Positions 61,082-64,000 of a stretch of DNA of 64,000 nt are shown here, in pieces. Location of the stretch: positions 1 to 64,000 of the forward strand of contig NZ_JABKCA010000012.1 in assembly GCF_013166655.1 (NCBI RefSeq), read 5' to 3'. The notes under the pieces are model-generated. The model did no database searches. It was not told where the DNA came from and worked only from the letters and a program-made list of their open reading frames with translations. The position numbers and the translations under genes are program-made. Origin of the DNA: Lentimicrobium sp. L6 (lineage in GTDB: Bacteria; Bacteroidota; Bacteroidia; Bacteroidales; UBA12170). Position 1 is the stretch's first letter. Each line of letters starts with the position of its first letter.

Positions 61082-62416
61082 TTATTTTCCATGTTCAAGT
61101 TTAGATTTTGCTAAGGTTCGCTTTAAAAGTGTGGTGTAAATGGGCTGATTCCCCATGAGTGTGGTAAATACAGAAGCTGTCAGGGTAGTGATAATCAGAG
61201 GAAGGATTAGTTCATAATTCGAAGTCATTTCTATGGCAAGAACGAGACCTGTTAAAGGAGCCCTAACAGTTGACGAGAAAATGGCGGCCATTCCTGCAAT
61301 AGCAAATACTCCAGGATGAGAGATTAAGTTGGGGAAATAGCCCTGCATGATCATTCCAAAGAGCATCCCGAAAATAACACCAAGGGTGAGTAGAGGGGCA
61401 AAAATACCACCTGGTACTCCCGAGCTATAACTGAAAATAGTTAATATCATCCTGATTAAGAAGAGGAAAAGTAAAAATGAAAGGGTAAAGGAGTGTTCTA
61501 ATACCTTAGATATGGATTCATATCCTCCTCCAATCATTTCGGGAGATAATATACCAATAATAGCTATTATTAGTCCCACTATGATGGCGATAAAAATGTT
61601 GGGGACTTTTTTCAATGTTTTTTGAAAGAAGTCTAAACCCAGTATTAGAAATTTATTGAATAAGAATCCTATCAAACTAAAAAGTAATCCGAGTAGAACA
61701 AAAAGCCATAAACCATAAATATTGGGGCTGGTGAACACCATCATTTCTATACTAGGTTTAGAAGCTACTAATGCTCTCACCACAAAATCTGCTGCTCCAG
61801 CACCTATCATGATAGCAGCAACCGAATAAAAGTTGAATCTAAAGTGGCCATGCATTTCTTCAATAATAAAGATGATTCCAGAAAGAGGAGCATTAAAAGC
61901 ACTGGCTAATCCAGCAGCAGCACCAGCTGATACTAAAGGATTATTATCTATCTCACTTGTCCCAACAGTATCCTTTACCATTTGCCCCATATTGGCTCCA
62001 ATTTGAATGGTTGGGCCTTCACGCCCTAGCAATAATCCACTTCCTAAAGAGAAAAGCGAAGCAATGAACTTAATGGGCAAAACGCGCTTCCATCGCATGG
62101 GACGTATTTCATCTAAGGCACCTTCTATCTCGTGAACTCCACTTCCTGAAGCTTCTGGCGCATACTTTTTAACTAATAATAGAGCAATGCTAATACCGGT
62201 GATAGTAAATAAAATAGGCCACAACCAAGTCATCAACACACCATCCTCTACATTTTCAAATAGAGAGTCTCTAAACTGCTCTATATAACTCAAAAATATT
62301 CTGAAAGAAGCACCTACAAGTCCCACTAAAAGTCCAATGATTAAGGCATAAACCAAAAGCATGATGTTCTTAGATTTCTCGTGTTTAAAATGATGGTTTT
62401 TATATTTGATTTTCAT
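61082..62416 (-). CDS. ClC family chloride channel/transporter
   Basis: A 444-aa ClC protein with about 18 membrane-embedded helices. Selectivity motifs: GSGVHEIEGAL (GSGIP region variant), GREGPTIQIGA with the gating Glu present, and GVPGGIFAPLLTLG. The gating Glu points to a Cl-/H+ exchanger or gated channel. There is no CBS domain, so this is the short bacterial form. It is convergent with no gene and has no obvious operon partner. Confidence 0.9.
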   Translation of the reverse strand: MKIKYKNHHFKHEKSKNIMLLVYALIIGLLVGLVGASFRIFLSYIEQFRDSLFENVEDGVLMTWLWPILFTITGISIALLLVKKYAPEASGSGVHEIEGALDEIRPMRWKRVLPIKFIASLFSLGSGLLLGREGPTIQIGANMGQMVKDTVGTSEIDNNPLVSAGAAAGLASAFNAPLSGIIFIIEEMHGHFRFNFYSVAAIMIGAGAADFVVRALVASKPSIEMMVFTSPNIYGLWLFVLLGLLFSLIGFLFNKFLILGLDFFQKTLKKVPNIFIAIIVGLIIAIIGILSPEMIGGGYESISKVLEHSFTLSFLLFLFLIRMILTIFSYSSGVPGGIFAPLLTLGVIFGMLFGMIMQGYFPNLISHPGVFAIAGMAAIFSSTVRAPLTGLVLAIEMTSNYELILPLIITTLTASVFTTLMGNQPIYTTLLKRTLAKSKLEHGK

Positions 62417-62512
62417 CTTTCTTCTTATCTAATCGTGTATACTTTGGAGTAAAAATAGTTTTTTTTAAATGAAATGGGTCTGTTTTTTTTACTCAATAAA
62501 ATATCATAAAAC

Positions 62513-62560
62513 TAAAAAAGCGTAAACCAAGTGTTTTGTACATACCACCTAATTTACGCT
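62513..62560 (-). terminator. rho-independent terminator of hldD
   Basis: Perfect 8-bp arms AGCGTAAA and TTTACGCT (62519-62526 and 62553-62560 on the plus strand), followed on the minus strand by TTTTTT, 27 bases past the stop. Confidence 0.8.
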
Positions 62561-62586
62561 AATATATTGATATATCTTCTACTGAT

Positions 62587-63552
62587 TTAAAGATACTCTT
62601 CTTTCGATAAATAATTCACCACATAATCTTTAACGCCATCCTCTAATGAATAAAACTCTTCTGCATATCCAGCAGCTTTTAGTTTATCCATATTGGCTTC
62701 AGTAAAATATTGGTATTTATCTCTTATGTCTTTAGGGGTATCGATGAACTCAATATTGCTTTCTAATTCTAGCGCTGCAAAAGTAGCTTCAGCTAAATGA
62801 TAAAAAGCTCTAGCTGTACCAGTTCCAAGATTATATAATCCGCTTTCTGGTTTGTTTTCCATTAAAAAGATAATCACCTTAATTAAATCTTTAACATAAA
62901 CGAAATCGCGTAATTGCATTCCATCCTCATAACCTTCTTTATGGCTTTTGAATAGTTTTACTAAACCATTATCATTTATTTGATGGAAAGCATGGAAAAT
63001 AACGGATGCCATTCTTGCTTTATGATATTCATTGGGACCATATACATTGAAAAATTTCAATCCTGCCCAAAATGGAGGTTGTTGTTCTTGTTGTAAAGCC
63101 CATTTGTCGAAGTCATTCTTAGAATCACCATAGGCATTTAAAGGTTTTAGCTTGTCAACGATATCGTGCCGATCTTCATAGCCATATTCTCCCAAACCAT
63201 AAGTGGCAGCTGAGGAAGCGTATATTAAAGGAATGTCATTCTTAGCACAAAATTCCCAAACCATTTTGGTATAGTTTAGGTTGAGTTCATCAAAAATATC
63301 TTTATTAAACTCAGCAGTGTCGGTACGGGCACCAATATGAATAATGAAATCAATTTCATCGGAATAATTTCTCAGAAAATCGCTGAGGTACTCTCTTTCA
63401 ACCTTGTCAATGTACTTTTTACCTATTAGATTATTCTTTTTTTCTTCCCGTGAAAAATCATCTACTAATATAAGCTCCTCAAACCCAGCTTTATTTAAAC
63501 CTCCTGTAAGAGCACTACCAATAAAGCCTGCGGCACCTGTTACAACTATCAT
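62587..63552 (-). CDS. hldD: ADP-L-glycero-D-manno-heptose-6-epimerase
   Basis: About 321 aa SDR-type epimerase that makes the L-heptose precursor for LPS inner core. NADP motif GAAGFIGS at the start; the YASSAATYG and YGDSKNDFDKW (YxxxK) motifs hold the catalytic Tyr-Lys; LKFFNVYGPNEYH and GMQLRDFVYVKD follow. The open frame extends upstream to 63651, but the ATG at 63552 (MIVVTGAAGFIG) is the true start, because the extra 33 residues have no counterpart in the family. It is divergent from selU. Confidence 0.93.
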   Translation of the reverse strand: MIVVTGAAGFIGSALTGGLNKAGFEELILVDDFSREEKKNNLIGKKYIDKVEREYLSDFLRNYSDEIDFIIHIGARTDTAEFNKDIFDELNLNYTKMVWEFCAKNDIPLIYASSAATYGLGEYGYEDRHDIVDKLKPLNAYGDSKNDFDKWALQQEQQPPFWAGLKFFNVYGPNEYHKARMASVIFHAFHQINDNGLVKLFKSHKEGYEDGMQLRDFVYVKDLIKVIIFLMENKPESGLYNLGTGTARAFYHLAEATFAALELESNIEFIDTPKDIRDKYQYFTEANMDKLKAAGYAEEFYSLEDGVKDYVVNYLSKEEYL

Positions 63553-63768
63553 ACTTTGAAAAATTTTGGCAAAGATAGACCAATTAGCCACAATGCAAAT
63601 TATATATGGGTAGTAATCTTGAATATCGTGGTGTTTTTTTTGTGGATTCATAGAAATATTATCTTCAGTAATGGCTCAAGAATTAATAATGAGTAGTTTT
63701 GCAAATGAATAGCTTGAATAAATAATTTCTATTTGTTTGATGCGATAAACAGGAAGTAAAATCAATAT

Positions 63769-64000
63769 ATGCTCAATATCATTAGCCCAAAAGAATTTCT
63801 AGAGCTTTCAGAAACTATTCCCATTATAGATGTGAGATCTCCTGGAGAGTATGATATAGGTAGGATTCCAGGAGCTTTGAATATTCCTATTTTTAATAAT
63901 GAAGAAAGAGCTAAAGTAGGTACTAGGTATAAGCAAGCCGGTAAAGATTTCGCTATTCAGTTAGGATTGGAATATGTGGGTCCAAAACTCGCTGACTTCT
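63769..64000 (+). CDS. selU: tRNA 2-selenouridine synthase, N-terminal part (cut by window end)
   Basis: The first 77 codons of a gene running off the right edge. The translation begins MLNIISPKEFLELSETIPIID and shows the rhodanese domain signature of SelU/MnmH: PIIDVRSPGEYDIGRIPGALNIP, FNNEERAKVGTRYKQAGKDFAI. In E. coli this protein uses selenophosphate to convert 2-thiouridine at the wobble position of certain tRNAs to 2-selenouridine. The C-terminal P-loop half is outside the window. It fits with the desulfurase-SelD fusion at 18913, so the selenium pathway seen is at least the tRNA branch. A thiosulfate sulfurtransferase is the less likely alternative. Confidence 0.88.
   Translation, partial: MLNIISPKEFLELSETIPIIDVRSPGEYDIGRIPGALNIPIFNNEERAKVGTRYKQAGKDFAIQLGLEYVGPKLADF

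Noticed and set aside
63553-63651. 33-residue N-terminal extension of HldD
   Set aside because: The NAD-binding motif normally begins at the very start of the protein, and the ATG at 63552 gives exactly that.

Overview
The window (about 36% G+C by eye) comes from a member of the Bacteroidota, most likely a Bacteroidales/Marinilabiliales-type organism. The evidence is type IX secretion (T9SS) C-terminal sorting domains on four proteins, many SPII lipoproteins, GH92/GH20 glycosidases, -7 boxes of the TAnnTTTG type, general lack of Shine-Dalgarno sequences, a four-subunit 2-oxoacid:ferredoxin oxidoreductase, and LPS-heptose and 7TMR-DISM hybrid kinase genes. It reads as chromosomal core with accessory islets. 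I saw no rRNA, tRNA, CRISPR array or intact insertion sequence.

Layout. 1-4.5 kb: heptanucleotide microsatellite, RNA methyltransferase rlmD, a GNAT gene, two small secreted proteins, then a 1.1-kb gap packed with degenerate interspersed repeats. 4.5-10 kb: GH92 mannosidase lipoprotein, TerB-like protein, PAS histidine kinase. 10-13 kb: korDABC operon closed by a terminator. 13-18.6 kb: T9SS cargo protein, a lipoprotein, and two tandem T9SS subtilases. 18.9-21.1 kb: one gene fusing a selenocysteine-lyase-like/cysteine desulfurase domain to selenophosphate synthetase. It pairs logically with the truncated selU (tRNA 2-selenouridine synthase) at the right edge. 21.2-22.7 kb: a frameshifted DoxX pseudogene beside a Cys-Gly-Asp-Gly-Lys repeat precursor resembling HvfA/bufferin metallophore peptides, followed by a MITE-like element with a 9-bp duplication. 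22.7-31 kb: DUF2279 protein, phosphohexomutase, four-helix bundle protein, and a cluster of secreted proteins including an LRR protein built of three large modules. 31-32.5 kb: an unusual thioredoxin and trxB separated by a strong hairpin.

33-45.9 kb is mostly housekeeping: polyprenol-phosphate glycosyltransferase, dihydroorotase, ClpB, rubrerythrin-like protein, YhdH oxidoreductase with divergent HxlR regulator, NamZ-like DUF1343 lipoprotein, LolC/E-type permease, acyltransferase, YchF. 46-47 kb is a gene-free kilobase with a long palindromic element. 47-64 kb: outer-membrane barrel, TPR-adenylate cyclase, CoA-transferase, SulP transporter, zinc ribbon protein, a glycoprotein-degrading pair (Tat-exported aspartylglucosaminidase and GH20 hexosaminidase lipoprotein), hybrid 7TMR-DISM kinase, ClC transporter, hldD and the start of selU.

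Working together: GH92, GH20 and the glycosylasparaginase would take N-glycans apart from mannose arms down to the GlcNAc-Asn link, and the T9SS subtilases could supply peptides. Kor and the CoA-transferase fit amino-acid/2-oxoacid fermentation with ferredoxin reduction. The least explained parts are the metallophore-like locus, the selenium fusion, the modified thioredoxin/trxB pair and the several repeat families.
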